From Callorhinus ursinus (taxonomy: Eukaryota; Chordata; Mammalia; Carnivora; Otariidae): DNA of 64,000 nucleotides. Positions within the stretch are counted from its first letter, which is position 1, and every line of letters starts with the position of its first letter. The position numbers were made by a program, and so were the translations under genes. The notes beneath the pieces were generated by a model. That model did not search any database. It saw only the letters and a list, made by a program, of their open reading frames with translations, and was not told the DNA's origin. Below are positions 46,098 to 56,705 of the stretch, piece by piece. The stretch lies in the NCBI RefSeq assembly GCF_003265705.1, contig NW_020312827.1, forward strand, positions 21,758,413 to 21,822,412, given 5' to 3'.

Positions 46098-46642
46098 CAG
46101 TCCTATAAAGAACTAGTTGATCTGGACCAGATCCTGGAAACCACCTTCACTGAAACCTACATGGAACAGATCTCCTAGAATTCTCAAGGCCAAGGAAGCA
46201 AGTCTCACTCCTCGCTTTTCATTTCTAAGAGAAGAAACAATAACGAAATAAAATAGTAAGTCAATAAAAAAAATAGGCAATCCTGAACAACTTATTTAAA
46301 ATTCTACCCCCGATACTATCAATCTCCCTTACCTTAACATGTTTTTCCCATAGCATTTATTTTTGACCCAATAATTGTATTTATTAATATGTTTATTTAT
46401 GTTGTCTATATACTACAGAGATAAGATTCACGAGGACAGAGATTTTTTTGCATATTCTCTTCACTGCTGTCTTCCTAACATACAAATCACTGCTTGCATA
46501 TGGTAAGTATGCAATAAATACTTGTTGACTAAATGGCTAAATGTATTTTAACTAAGTATCACTTATAAGAAGGTCAATGAAGTAAGGTCCATCATTAGGG
46601 AAAATTTAAATGACCTGATTAAAATAAAGGAAAAACTTTTTT
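46098..46642. other. Unassigned intergenic stretch
   Basis: No gene recognised. 46,440-46,530 has a loose resemblance to an L2 3' end (CAGAGATTTTTTTGCATATT, GTATGCAATAAATACTTG). Confidence 0.4.
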
Positions 46643-46656
46643 TTTTGTATTCCCTG

Positions 46657-46841
46657 CTTTTGTTTTTGTTTTTGACAGAGAGAGAGACAGGAGAGGGGGA
46701 ACACAGGCAGGGGGAGTGGGAGAGGGAGAAGCAGGCTCCCCACTGAGCAGGGAGCCTGACGCAGGGCTCAATCCCAGGACCCCAGGACCATGACCCAAGC
46801 CGAAGGCAGACGCCTAACAACTGAGCCACCCAGGCGCCCCC
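46657..46841 (-). mobile_element. SINEC (CAN SINE) with an atypical tail
   Basis: In antisense it runs TTTTGACAGAGAGAGAGACA, a GA-rich body, then CAACTGAGCCACCCAGGCGC. It is flanked by a 14-bp target-site duplication with one mismatch: TTTTGTATTCCCTG at 46,643-46,656 and TTTTGTACTCCCTG at 46,842-46,855. The AAATAAATAAAATCTT tail seen in most other copies is missing. In its place is (TTTTTG)n-like sequence, that is CAAAAA units on the sense strand. Confidence 0.95.
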
Positions 46842-46855
46842 TTTTGTACTCCCTG

Positions 46856-47261
46856 TTAAGGAGAAGGATATTCAAATCGGAGAGAAACAAGTACCAGTAG
46901 AAGAAAAGTGAAACCTGGAGTGAGCGAGTATTTGGTAAGAGAATTCCTCGTGTTCTAAATTAACTTTAATTTCCGGGCCCAGGAGAAGTACCCTTTACTC
47001 AATTGATTTACATGTCAGCGTACAGAACTTGCAGATGCAATTATAGAACCACCAGCTTACCTCTACTTGGAGAAATGATGAAAATGCCAGGTAGGAGGTT
47101 AAGAGATAAAAAATGTTTTAATTTCCAGAAGAGGGCAAAATATCTTGAAGAAATTTTAGACCAGCCTTGCTAATTCGATTGTCTTTAAGAGCTGGGACGC
47201 TGATGCACATCAATGAAGCAAGCAGGTCTCCTTTCCTTTCCTTCCCACTGTAGCAAACATT
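46856..47261. other. Unassigned intergenic stretch
   Basis: No gene or repeat recognised. Confidence 0.5.
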
Positions 47262-47522
47262 TAATTATGCAACATTTATATAGTACTTGTGTGCTAAGCC
47301 CTGTTCTAAGACTTTTACATGGATTAACTAATTTCATCCTTATAAGAACCATTTTAGAAATGTGCTATTATCCACACAATAGGGAACCACATTTCTTCTC
47401 TTATAGAAGAGAAAACAAAGAAGTTAAGTAATTGGTCAGGGTAAGGTAGCTAAAAAGTGACAAAATTTTTAGGACTCAAGCCTTAGTGTTCTGACTCCAG
47501 AGTATGTGCTCTCTCCACTATT
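47262..47522 (-). repeat. MIR SINE, long copy
   Basis: TGTGTGCTAAGCCCTGTTCT, TTTTACATGGATTAACTAAT, TTATAGAAGAGAAAACAAAG and AGTTAAGTAATTGGTCAGGG follow MIR in reverse complement over nearly its full length. Confidence 0.88.
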
Positions 47523-47523
47523 T

Positions 47524-47695
47524 CAGTGCTTCTCACATGGAGCATTCATTAGCATTATCAGGAGAGCTTGTGGAAACACGGATTTCTGGTCCTCACTTTT
47601 GGAGTTTCTGGTTCAATGGGTCTGGGGTGGAAGCTGAAATTTTGCATTTCTAACAAGTTCCCTGCTGGTCCTTGAAACACACTTTGAGAAGTCCT
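47524..47695 (+). mobile_element. MER5A (hAT-Charlie) nonautonomous DNA transposon
   Basis: CAGTGCTTCTCACATGGAGC, GGAGAGCTTGTGGAAACACG, TTTGGAGTTTCTGGTTCAAT, GGGTCTGGGGTGGAAGCTGA and ATTTCTAACAAGTTCCCTGC follow MER5A from its 5' terminus to the ACTTTGAGAAGTCC terminus. A short internal part before the 3' end is deleted. Confidence 0.92.
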
Positions 47696-47805
47696 ATACT
47701 ATGCTATACAGGCTAGTGGCAAACTAGAGAAAGCATGATGAAATCATCCATTTAAAAATCATCCATATTCACAGCAAGCAAGAGAAGGAAAGAGGGAAAC
47801 GGGGA

Positions 47806-47920
47806 GATGGCCTGTTTGGGGGCTGAGTATGTCCTACTTGCATAGCACACCAGAATGAACCAGGTCAATAATCAGGAATGATCTGTTGTGGTATATTTGT
47901 GTCCTCTTTGTACCCAACAG
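47806..47920 (+). repeat. Dispersed direct duplication, copy A (about 115 bp)
   Basis: This segment recurs in the same orientation at 48,386-48,503 with roughly 80% identity by eye. Shared words are CAGAATGAAC, CAATAATCA and TCTGTTGTGGTATATTT, and both copies end in CCAACAG. It matches no transposon or RNA I know. Confidence 0.88.
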
Positions 47921-48038
47921 TTTTTACGCATCAAGCTGGAAATGGTCCCTACTGACATGTCACTGAGATCTATAATGCATTCTTTTTGTAAAGTTAACTA
48001 TGAGTAGATAAAATGAATGACAATAAAATGTTGGCAGT

Positions 48039-48620
48039 ATCATGAGCTGAATAGTGTCCTTCCAAAATTCATTTCCACTCAGAACATCAGAAACCTGACT
48101 TTATTTGGAAATAGAGTTATTGCAGATGTCTTTAGTTAAGATGAGGTCCTATTGGATTAGTGTGAGCCTTAAATAGAGTAATAGCCCTGATAGGGTAATA
48201 GCACCTAAAGCAAAGGTGTCTTTAGAAGAAGAGGAGAGGACAGAAGGACACACTGGGAAGACAGCTACATGAAGGCGAAGGCAGAGATTGCAGTTGTACT
48301 GCCATAAGCCCAGGAATGCCAAAAGCCACTAGAAGCTCAGAAGGGGCAAGGAAGGAATTTTCCCTAGTGTCAGCTGGGGAAAGGGGAAGATACCATGTTT
48401 TGGGACTGAACACATTCTGCTTGCTATAGCACCCCAGAATGAACGGGGCAATAATCAATAAGGGTCTGTTGTGGTATATTTCTGTGCTCTTTGTATCCAA
48501 CAGCATTTGGTTTCAGATTTCTAGGCTCCAGGACTGTGAGATAATAGATTTCTATTATTTGAAGCTACCCAGTTTGTGGTACTTTGTTACGGTACGGCAG
48601 CCCGAGGAAGCTGATACATG
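48039..48620 (+). mobile_element. MLT1-type (ERVL-MaLR) LTR carrying a foreign 115-bp segment
   Basis: CTTTATTTGGAAATAGAGTT, ATTGCAGATGTCTTTAGTTA, AGATGAGGTCCTATTGGATT, GAAGGCGAAGGCAGAGATTG and AGGAATTTTCCCTAGTGTCA match MLT1 up to about 48,380. The match resumes at about 48,505 with TTTCAGATTTCTAGGCTCCA, GGACTGTGAGATAATAGATT and AGTTTGTGGTACTTTGTTAC. Between them lies the duplicated segment in place of the usual CCTTCAGAGG to GCCGACACC region. Confidence 0.92.
48386..48503 (+). repeat. Dispersed direct duplication, copy B (inside MLT1)
   Basis: This is the partner of 47,806-47,920, about 580 bp downstream. Its position inside an otherwise recognisable LTR shows that copy B is an insertion and not ancestral sequence. 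I see no clear target-site duplication or poly(A) at its edges. Confidence 0.88.
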
Positions 48621-48634
48621 CAGAGTATAAAAAA

Positions 48635-49712
48635 AATAACAATGCAGTAAATGCCAGTGTACCCACCACCCTGTTAAAGAAATAGAACATTACTATAATA
48701 TTTGAAGTTCTCTGGTAACTCCCTCTGACATCACTCCCATCCCCTGACTCAAGAGAGATAACCACCACCTACATCATGTCTACTGTTTTCTTACCTTAAA
48801 AAAAAAAAAAAAGAAATTTCTATCTCTGAACTGTATATCATTTAGGTTTATATGGTATAGATAGGGTTCTAGCATAGATACAGTTTCATTTGATTCACAT
48901 CCTTATAAAATTTGTTAGACACTTTAACTTTTGCCAATTGGTTCGAGTGGAAACCATTGTGGTTTGAATCTTCACTCTCATTATTACCAGTGAAGTTTTC
49001 TTCTCATGTTTGTTGGCCACTCATGTTTCTCCTTCTATAAAGTGCCTTTTCAATTTGTTTTATTTATTTATTTATTTATTGGCTCATTTGTTTTTCAATT
49101 TGTAGGAATTCCTTATACAGCCTAGATTTTAATCCCTTGCCAATCATATGCTTCAAAATTTCTCTTGCTAATTGTCTTATTTCCACTTTTTAAATGAGCT
49201 TAAGTTCTTAATTTTATATAGTTAAATTTATTAATTGCTTCCTTCATGATTCACACTTTTTGTTTCTGTTTAAGAGATTCTTTTCCACCCTAAAGCCACG
49301 AAGTTATTCTCAGCTTTATCTACCATATATTTTAGCTTTGACATTCACCTTTCAAACTTTAAATGAACTGAGAATTTATATTTTGCTCATAAGAGGAAGT
49401 ACACATCCAATTTCATTTTTTCTATATGTATAATCAGTTGTCTCAATTTGTCTTGAAACTCCTGGCACTTCTAGCCAATTTTCATTATTCTTCAATAATA
49501 GTTCCATCATAAATCAAGTTTCTATATATGTGTGGATTTGATTCTGGGTTTTGTACTATTTCATTCGTGGGTCTACCTCTGTAACTGTACTACACTGACT
49601 TAGTTTTATAAAAATTATTGATCTCTAGAAAGATGAGTCCCCCATGTTGCTCTTCTAAAAGTCTTGCCCATCCCTGATCTTTTGTTTTTCCTTATAAAAA
49701 CTTTAATCAGTT
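48635..49712 (-). mobile_element. Old L1M, 3' UTR and ORF2 3' region, antisense
   Basis: The segment ACCACCCTGTTAAAGAAATA followed by GAACATTAC, with GAGATAACCACCACC, is an L1M 3' UTR in reverse complement. From about 48,900 the antisense ORF2 follows: TGCCAATTGGTTCGAGTGGA, AGGAATTCCTTATACAGCCT, AGATTTTAATCCCTTGCC and ATTGATCTCTAGAAAGATG. A run of 15 A sits at 48,799-48,813 and (TTTA)n at about 49,060-49,080. No open frame survives. Confidence 0.75.
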
Positions 49713-50274
49713 TGTCAAATCACACACACACAATTCCTCTTGGGAATAAATCTCTTTAAAAATGTTTTATAAACAGCACAGGTAAAGTCGTGTAATACTG
49801 ATTAAAATGCAACAAGAATGGCTAAATCTTAGGTAAACAGAAAACAAATAATAAAAAATCTGGAAAAATATCTATATAGGTTTCATAGAAGTCTAGCAGC
49901 ATCTATCTAATTAGGAGTTCTAGGTCTGTGGGAACTTGAGATCCTTAGAAATTTGACAGTTGTAGGAAAACAAGGCAAAACAAGGCAAACCCACTGACTG
50001 AGTGGTTAGAATACTAAAGTATACTGAAGAAATCGTCCTTGAAAAGAAAAGGTAAATAAGCTTTATTGCTACACCTTTATACAACTCCTCCTAATTCTGT
50101 AGATACAAAAATGATATACAGATGTATACCATATGTCCTCAACTTAAACAATTAGAGACAATTAGATGGATTAAAGATTCTAATGTTTTTAAAAAGAAGA
50201 AAGGGAAATAAGTATTATATAAAAGTTCTAAAAGAAACCATAGGACAAGTTTTGTTTGTTTTGTTTTTTAAATA
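49713..50274. other. Unassigned intergenic stretch
   Basis: AT-rich, with a short CACACACACA run near 49,721-49,732. No gene recognised. Confidence 0.5.
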
Positions 50275-50790
50275 ATCTCAGAGTAGGGAAGGCCTTTCTA
50301 TATAACATAAGGCACAAAAGCCCCAAACAAAAAGTGATAAATTCAGCTACATGGAAAATTGAATTTCTGCGAGATAAAATCCACCATAAGCAAAATTCAA
50401 ATTCAGATAATAAATTGGGATTGCAATCCATGTTACAGACAAAGCATTAATTCCTTAACGGATATAATAGCTAAAAATCTCCTACAAACCAATAAGAAAA
50501 AGACCAATAACCCAAAATAAAAACAGAAAGGGATATGAACAGGCATATCACAAAAGAGGAAAATGAGCTATTCTAAAACATAAAAAGATGCTTAGTCTAG
50601 ATAATAATAAAAGAAATGTAAACGTAAACTATACTGAGCCTACACTTTCACCAGCATATTATCAAAGATCAAAAACTGTGATCATGTCCTGATGATGGGG
50701 ATATGAGGAAATAGGCAATATCATTCATTGGTGTGAGTGTAAATTACTGTAATCTCTATGGAGAATGAATTAACTATGACTAGAGGAGGG
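50275..50790 (+). mobile_element. L1M ORF2 fragment, 5' block
   Basis: AAATTCAGCTACATGGAAAA, CTCCTACAAACCAATAAGAA and TTCATTGGTGTGAGTGTAAA follow an old L1 ORF2 in sense orientation. It probably continues in the block at 51,255-51,800. Confidence 0.65.
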
Positions 50791-51254
50791 GAGGGCATTT
50801 TTCTGACTTCCGGGTACCCCTCACAGCTCTCTACCTCCAGATTTTTTGTTTTTGTTTTTATTTTTCCCTCTGGTAGCTTCACAATGAGCTAATTCACCAG
50901 GATGGAGTTAGATCATTGGACTAGCACCAGTCCTCTGGTTGATATCAGCAGCACTGAGATGTAAAGACTCTTAGTTCTGATCCTACAAGGGCGTTTCCTA
51001 GGCCAGGAGGCCTCACTTGTTACAGAATTAAGGAGGTATTCTCTGCCAGATCACTCTAGAAATACAAATACAAAGAGCATAATGAGGACAGGATCATTTC
51101 CATGGAACACTTTCCCTGGTGCATCATGTGACAGCATGTGTCTCCTCAGGATGTCAGTAGGACAGTGAACCCTTGCATCCTGCTGGCCCTGCCACCTGTG
51201 AGCTTTCCCAATAAGCCTAACTTTCTTCCATAGCATGTGACATGAGTATGCATG
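50791..51254. other. Unidentified 460-bp segment splitting an L1M
   Basis: This sequence has no L1 character, is more GC-rich than the flanking L1M, and separates two collinear L1M blocks. A T-rich stretch lies at 50,841-50,869. No open frame or recognised repeat is present. Confidence 0.45.
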
Positions 51255-51800
51255 TGTCCATTACCTTCCAAATTACAAATACACATATCCTTTTACTCCA
51301 TAATTTTACTTTTGGGATTTCATCTACGGATATTCTCATACACACATGAAGCACCTTTATGTAAAATAACTCATCACAGCATTATTTGAGATGCCAAAAT
51401 ACTGGAAATAATCTAAATGTCCATAAATAGGAAACTAGATAAATAAATTATGGTGCCTGTGTACAAAGGAAAATTATGCAGCTATAAATATAATGAGAAA
51501 GCTCTTTATGGATATGGAAGAATATCTAAAATAAATTTTTAGATTAAAAATCAAAGTACAAAACCTATTATGTAATAAATTGCAACTTGTGTAATAGAAG
51601 AGGATACATGTGTGCACACACACATTCATGGTTCCAATTCTGTGCTCTGAAATGATACATATTAAAATGATAACATCAGTTCCCTTTGGAAAGATCCAAT
51701 GATTGCCCAGAATAAGAATAAGATGGAAACATTTTACTGTATACCCTTTTGGGCCTTTAAAATTTTGAGCCATGTAAATGTATTATATCTCTAAAATGAA
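51255..51800 (+). mobile_element. L1M ORF2 end and 3' UTR, 3' block
   Basis: GGATTTCATCTACGGATATT, CATCACAGCATTATTTGAGA, ATAATCTAAATGTCCATAAA, TAAATTATGGTGCCTGTG and CAAAGTACAAAACCTATTAT follow the end of an old L1 in sense orientation. Confidence 0.75.
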
Positions 51801-52732
51801 ACATTAACTGAAATAAAATAATTACTCAGGAACTCAAGTCATTGCAGAAGCTAAGGAGCATCAGTTGAAAGAGTTAGGATGGAATGTGGTGATAGCAGGG
51901 GACAGAGAGGGCTGGTACTATAGACAACCTCTAAGGCTTCTTTAGTTATAAAATCCTGTAGCACAATAATGCCCCAATACAGCTAGACAGAAACAACAGC
52001 TGTTATGTTTCCATACCGCTCCCTTTTTCTATACTACTCCAATTTTCATTTTTTCTTTTCTCTTTCTTTGTTGTGGTTGTGGTTGTGGTTGTGGTTGAGT
52101 AGCCCTACCTATCCAACCATGTTTTTAATGGGCTCTTTTAAGATTTTGGAGGAAAGAGGAAACATCTAAGATTGAGTATCTAATGTTCTTTAAGATGGGT
52201 TCCTTTCAATTTTCAAGAATGTTTAGCTTAAATTATGTTGACTCTTCCCCCCCACAAGGAAGAAATCTGACAACCATCCTTATAAAATATGTTGAAATAT
52301 TTGAAAATATCAAAATACCATGCGCTCCATGCAACTTGAATTTCAGTGAAATGATTTTCAAAAAAAGTGGTGGAAAATCACTCTGATGGCCCAGAAGTCT
52401 TCCAAAATCCTAGGCCATTCCTAGCAAGGGTACAGAGGATTTTTTGCTCTGCAGGGAACTGGGAAGATGCCAGACAAAATAATCACTTTCCACTTGCTCA
52501 AGTTCTGCCTACAGTTTTTCAATTGGTTATACTTTCCATTCCCCATCCTACAGTATTGCTGAGCTGCTTGGAAGGACTGCAAACTTTTACTTCAGAGGGG
52601 GTCTAGAAATCTACATCTAAAAGGTTAAGTTTAATGGGGAAATTAGGAATAGTCTGTACAGACAAACATCAACCAATATGCTCTTGAGAACAAGGAAAAA
52701 GCAGTTAATTGCAACTGTGGTAAATAATTCAT
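51801..52732. other. Unassigned stretch with a hexanucleotide repeat
   Basis: (TTGTGG)n occupies about 52,070-52,097 (four to five units). No gene recognised. Confidence 0.6.
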
Positions 52733-52975
52733 AACAATAGCTACTATTTATAGAGTACAAACTATGGTAGGCAAAGTACTTAAGTGATTTACCTACATAA
52801 ATTCATTTAGTCCTCATATCAATCCTATAATGTAGGTACAATTATTATCCCCATGCTCCAGGAGAGAAAGTTTGCAATGACCAGGTCAGTTACCCCAATT
52901 CACACAGCTGACATTTGAATCTAGGTCTTACTCCATAAGTGGCACCTTTAGTCATCATGCTATACTGTACTCCAA
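52733..52975 (-). repeat. MIR SINE, long copy
   Basis: ATTTATAGAGTACAAACTAT, TTAGTCCTCATATCAATCC, TATTATCCCCATGCTCCAGG and CACACAGCTGACATTTGAAT follow MIR in reverse complement. Confidence 0.88.
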
Positions 52976-54689
52976 AGAACACCGTCTAGGTGTAATCATT
53001 ACAACAAACAACTGAGGCTCCTTTGAGTGTGAAAAGAAAGCAAAATGAAACACTGCCCCTTAAAACATCTGTGTAGGCTATTTCTTCCTTGAGCCTTCAG
53101 TAAAAACTTAGGCAGGTGCTATGGCCCTCAGATAGCAAAAGAAAAAAAAATCTCTTTTCTTTCTAAATGCAATAACAATCTCATTTCAGAATTAATATGG
53201 CCAGTCCATGGTAATAATCAAGACTCAAAGCTTTATTTGAGGTTAAAGTTTTTATTTCACCTTACTACAATAAGTTGTCTCTGACTCATCCAACTTGAGA
53301 GCAGCAGCTTGAGAGGGGGTGAGGAAGAAGATATATTAGGTGCAGGATGCAGGAAAGGTTTAACATTGCTAGTAATGTCACACAGTCATGATCTCACTTA
53401 GTTGCTTTCTGAGCTTGGCAGACATCCAAAGCTGACTCATGATCTCTTGAGGAGCTTTCATGTGTTTCTCAAAGATTTCCCCACTGGGAACCTCCAGATA
53501 CATTTCTGAGGTTAAGGCAATGCCTCTTTTCTAGGTGTCTGCTTATAAGTTCTCCTTGGACCATGGACATCCAGCCGTCTATTCTGTTGGGAGTCCTATC
53601 TTCCCTCTAGGAAGCCCTCTTGGGTGAGTATCCATGCTGGGTTCCAATTTGAGCCCTGCAATTAATCACTGGGAAACATGTGGTTGCATGCCGCTCTTTA
53701 CCAGGGCAGCCTCCACCATTTCCCACATTTGGACTAGTCTTGAAATAGATATGGTATCAGTCTATGTATTCCACAGACTTTTAGGGACAAAGGTGAAACT
53801 CCGAGTAGTTTTCCTTCATATCCACTTACTTGGCTTGAGGTAAGGGGTCAGGACACCTCTCTCGTCCATCATGGTGGTCAAGTATGTGTGTTTGAGTCAG
53901 AATCGGTAGTGAATTCCATAGCATTCCAGTAACTCTCTCCAAAAAAATCTCCCTCTAAAAATAGTCCTCTTTCTTGGCCTCTCCAACCTTCTAAATATCC
54001 TTGAGGCAGTCATTACGCTAAGGGTTGCCAAAACAAATTTCCAGAATACTTCTTTTGCAAGTCATGAGTATATGACCTGGCTTCTCATTTTAGATCGTGG
54101 GGGTATTTGGCACCTATTGTTTTGTTCTTATTCTTTGGGGTCTTAGCTGAAACTGAGATAGGAAAACCCCATTTCAACATCCTGTTACAAATACTTTTAT
54201 GTTTTGGTTAAAAGTTTCTTATAGGGAATAGAAAATTTAAAAATGAAGAGTTGTCCTGTTTTTTTCCAAACAAATAGCTGTTTCTGCTTTTACAATGACA
54301 TTTTCTTCAGACAGAGCAAGAAGTTGAATTGGGACAGCTCAGATACTAAATGCTTAGGCCTTTTCAGCTTTTAACCTGAAATTATTCTTCCATATTTGAA
54401 AATAAGCTTATCCTCTACCATTTCCATTCCAAATCTCAGAGCTTCTGAACCCTCAATTAAGCCTAGCTAACTTAATTATCTCAGCTAAGTGTTTCTTTCT
54501 CATTCAGCTTATAGTTCATTTATCCCTTTCTGGGATACGAGTCATTATGATAGAGCTATATAACCAATAGACTTGTTTATCTGGAAGTCATTTTAATGTC
54601 TTTGAAAGACTGAATTATCATAGCTTATCTGACTTCTGTATAGACACAACAGAAAGAACTGAATTCAATCCCAATAAAGAATTCTCTTC
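52976..54689. other. Unassigned intergenic stretch
   Basis: About 1.7 kb with no gene, repeat or RNA that I recognise. Confidence 0.5.
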
Positions 54690-55195
54690 TTGGTCTTAAT
54701 CCTCTTTGACTGCCCTACATCAATTGCATATTAAAGCTCCTGACCACATCTCATTCCACTGAGTTGCCTCTGACTCTTCCAAGATTAGGGTGACTTTGTA
54801 GAAATATTTTCTTGCCTTGGCTTCGGTGGATGGTTCTCTTCCTACTTCTCAGGCATTCCTCCTATCTACTTCTTTGAATCCCCATCTGAATAAGTGTCGT
54901 TGGCCATTTTCTTCCTTTATTTTACCCCTTAGCAACTGCATCCATACCCTGGTGTAATGGCCATCAATGTATAGTTAATTCCCTTAGTGTCATCTTTACT
55001 TTCTTCCTTGTTCCTTTGCACCTACTAGTGTATTTACTTTTACTGTGGCTCTGCTCATATCAAAGTACAATCATCTGCCTGGAAGACTGTCTCTGCACCT
55101 TGACTATTAGATCATTGAAGTTAGAGATATGGTTTCTTATTCACCTACCCAGTACCTGACATATAGTTGGTACTCAGAAAAGTTTGAATAAATGA
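54690..55195 (+). repeat. L2 LINE 3' region
   Basis: TAGATCATTGAAGTTAGAGA, ACCCAGTACCTGACATATAG and GTTTGAATAAATGAG match the L2 3' terminus. The upstream part is C/T-rich and very diverged, so the 5' boundary is uncertain. Confidence 0.6.
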
Positions 55196-55224
55196 GTACA
55201 AGTTCTCTGTCTTTATCCTGCTTG

Positions 55225-55770
55225 CTGTATAACATCTGTATGTTGGGTCAGTCCTTCAAACTAAACATAGATAAAACAAATGGAATCATTTTTAACTACC
55301 AATCCTTCCTTCTGATTTCCCAGCATTAGTCCCATAGGGCTCACCTTTGATTCTTCTGTTGGCCTTATCTACCTCATATAAACAGTCATCAAGTCCTGTC
55401 TATTCTACCTGGCAATATTTTGCATTTGATCCTGCTTTCATTTTTAACTTCTGAATCTTCATTACTATTGGTCTGGACACTTATATTAACTTTCTAAATA
55501 CTGCGGCAGAGAAAACATGGTTTTGAAATCAGACAGATCTCGGTTCATATCTTGAGTCAGCTTTTAGATGAAAAGCAATATCGTTAACCTTTTAAATTTC
55601 TGTTTCCCCATATATGATTTTCATTATTATCATTGATTAACTCTTCCACGAGTTATAAACTCCTCTAGGGCAAGAAATGTGTCTTGCTTGACTTTTTATT
55701 CTCATAAATCAACCATGGCTCCTGGCATACAGCTGCTAATCATTGATGCTATTTGCTGAATGACTGAAAA
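55225..55770 (+). repeat. L2 LINE split by a MIR
   Basis: 55,225-55,499 matches the L2 segment with CATCAAGTCCTGTCTATTCT, ACCTGGCAATATTTTGCA and ACTATTGGTCTGGACAC. 55,640-55,770 matches the 3' end with CTCCTCTAGGGCAAGAAATG and GCTCCTGGCATACAGCTGC. The MIR at 55,500-55,622 lies between them. Confidence 0.7.
55500..55622 (+). repeat. MIR SINE inside L2
   Basis: GGTTTTGAAATCAGACAGAT, CTCGGTTCATATCTTGAGTC and ATTTCTGTTTCCCCATATAT follow MIR in sense orientation. Confidence 0.75.
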
Positions 55771-55824
55771 TAATAATATCTACGTCACAATGCTAACATA
55801 AGAAATAAATTAAATGTGATAAGT

Positions 55825-56108
55825 GTGACTATATGTCAGGAAGCCCAAACAGCTATGTGGAGGGGCCCATGTTGAGGATAACCAAGACCCTCAGCTAACA
55901 CCACTAGATGAGCTATCAATCAGCAGCCAGCACCAGCTTCCAGCCATGCAAGTGGTGTCATTTTGGACTTCCCATTCACCCTGGCCCTCCAGCCAACACC
56001 ATAGGAAACAGAAAAACCACTTAGTCAATTGACAGATTGTTCATATATAATAAACTGTTATTGCTTTAAGTAACTAAGTTTTGGAGAAGTACAGAGATAA
56101 GGTACAAC
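55825..56108 (+). mobile_element. ERVL-MaLR-like LTR relic, partial
   Basis: TCAGGAAGCCCAAACAGCTA, TGTGGAGGGGCCCATGTTGA, CAGCCAGCACCAGCTTCCAG, CCATGCAAGTGGTGTCATTT and ATTGCTTTAAGTAACTAAGT followed by TTTGG match the 3' half of the same LTR type as at 36.3 kb. Internal deletions are evident. Confidence 0.65.
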
Positions 56109-56688
56109 TGTAATATAAAACCTAAAACATATGGTATTGATTTTGAGCTTGGACTATAGGGAGGAATGAACAGGAGTAAGAAGACTCAGTAGGGGCTGAA
56201 AAGGCAATGAGGAAATTAATACTGGGGACTGAAGGAAAGGTGACCAGTCTTAAGTAGTGATGGAAGATTTGGCAGCCCTGTCACCTACTGTAACATGGAT
56301 GATAGAAAATATAACTAATGAACTTGTGGATTTACCAAAGTGATTTCCAGGGATAATGTTGAAAGTGTCAGTTGTCTTCTTTTAACTGCTGATAATGGAA
56401 TGATGAAAGAGAAAGAAGACCCAAAGAAACAACTTGGATTTCAAGCAAAATTTAGAGGAAATTTTCTAATCCAGAAGTTGCAAGGTTAGAAAATAAAACT
56501 GTTTCTCATTCCAAGCCTCTCCAGATGGCAAAAAGTTGGCAAAGTAAGAAATGACTCTGGGAAAAACATCAAACCCAGGGTGATGCTAGTATAATGTGGT
56601 CTCAGGTCAAAGCCAAGTCAAGGATGTGTCTGTAAGATTATTAAGACCTCATAAAAATTAAAGCCCATGTCTCTTACACTCTCAGATT
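56109..56688. other. Unassigned intergenic stretch
   Basis: No gene or repeat recognised. This is the pre-insertion flank of the PDCD4 retrocopy. Confidence 0.5.
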
Positions 56689-56690
56689 AA

Positions 56691-56705
56691 AAAGAAAAGC
56701 TTCTA
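56691..56705. repeat. Target-site duplication, left copy, of the PDCD4 retrocopy
   Basis: AAAGAAAAGCTTCTA is repeated exactly at 59,168-59,182, immediately after the A-rich tail. The A-rich start suits an L1 endonuclease cleavage site. Confidence 0.93.

Noticed and set aside
18000..53000. CRISPR array or other prokaryotic defence locus
   Set aside because: There are no regularly spaced direct repeats with unique spacers. The repeats present are microsatellites and dispersed mammalian transposons.
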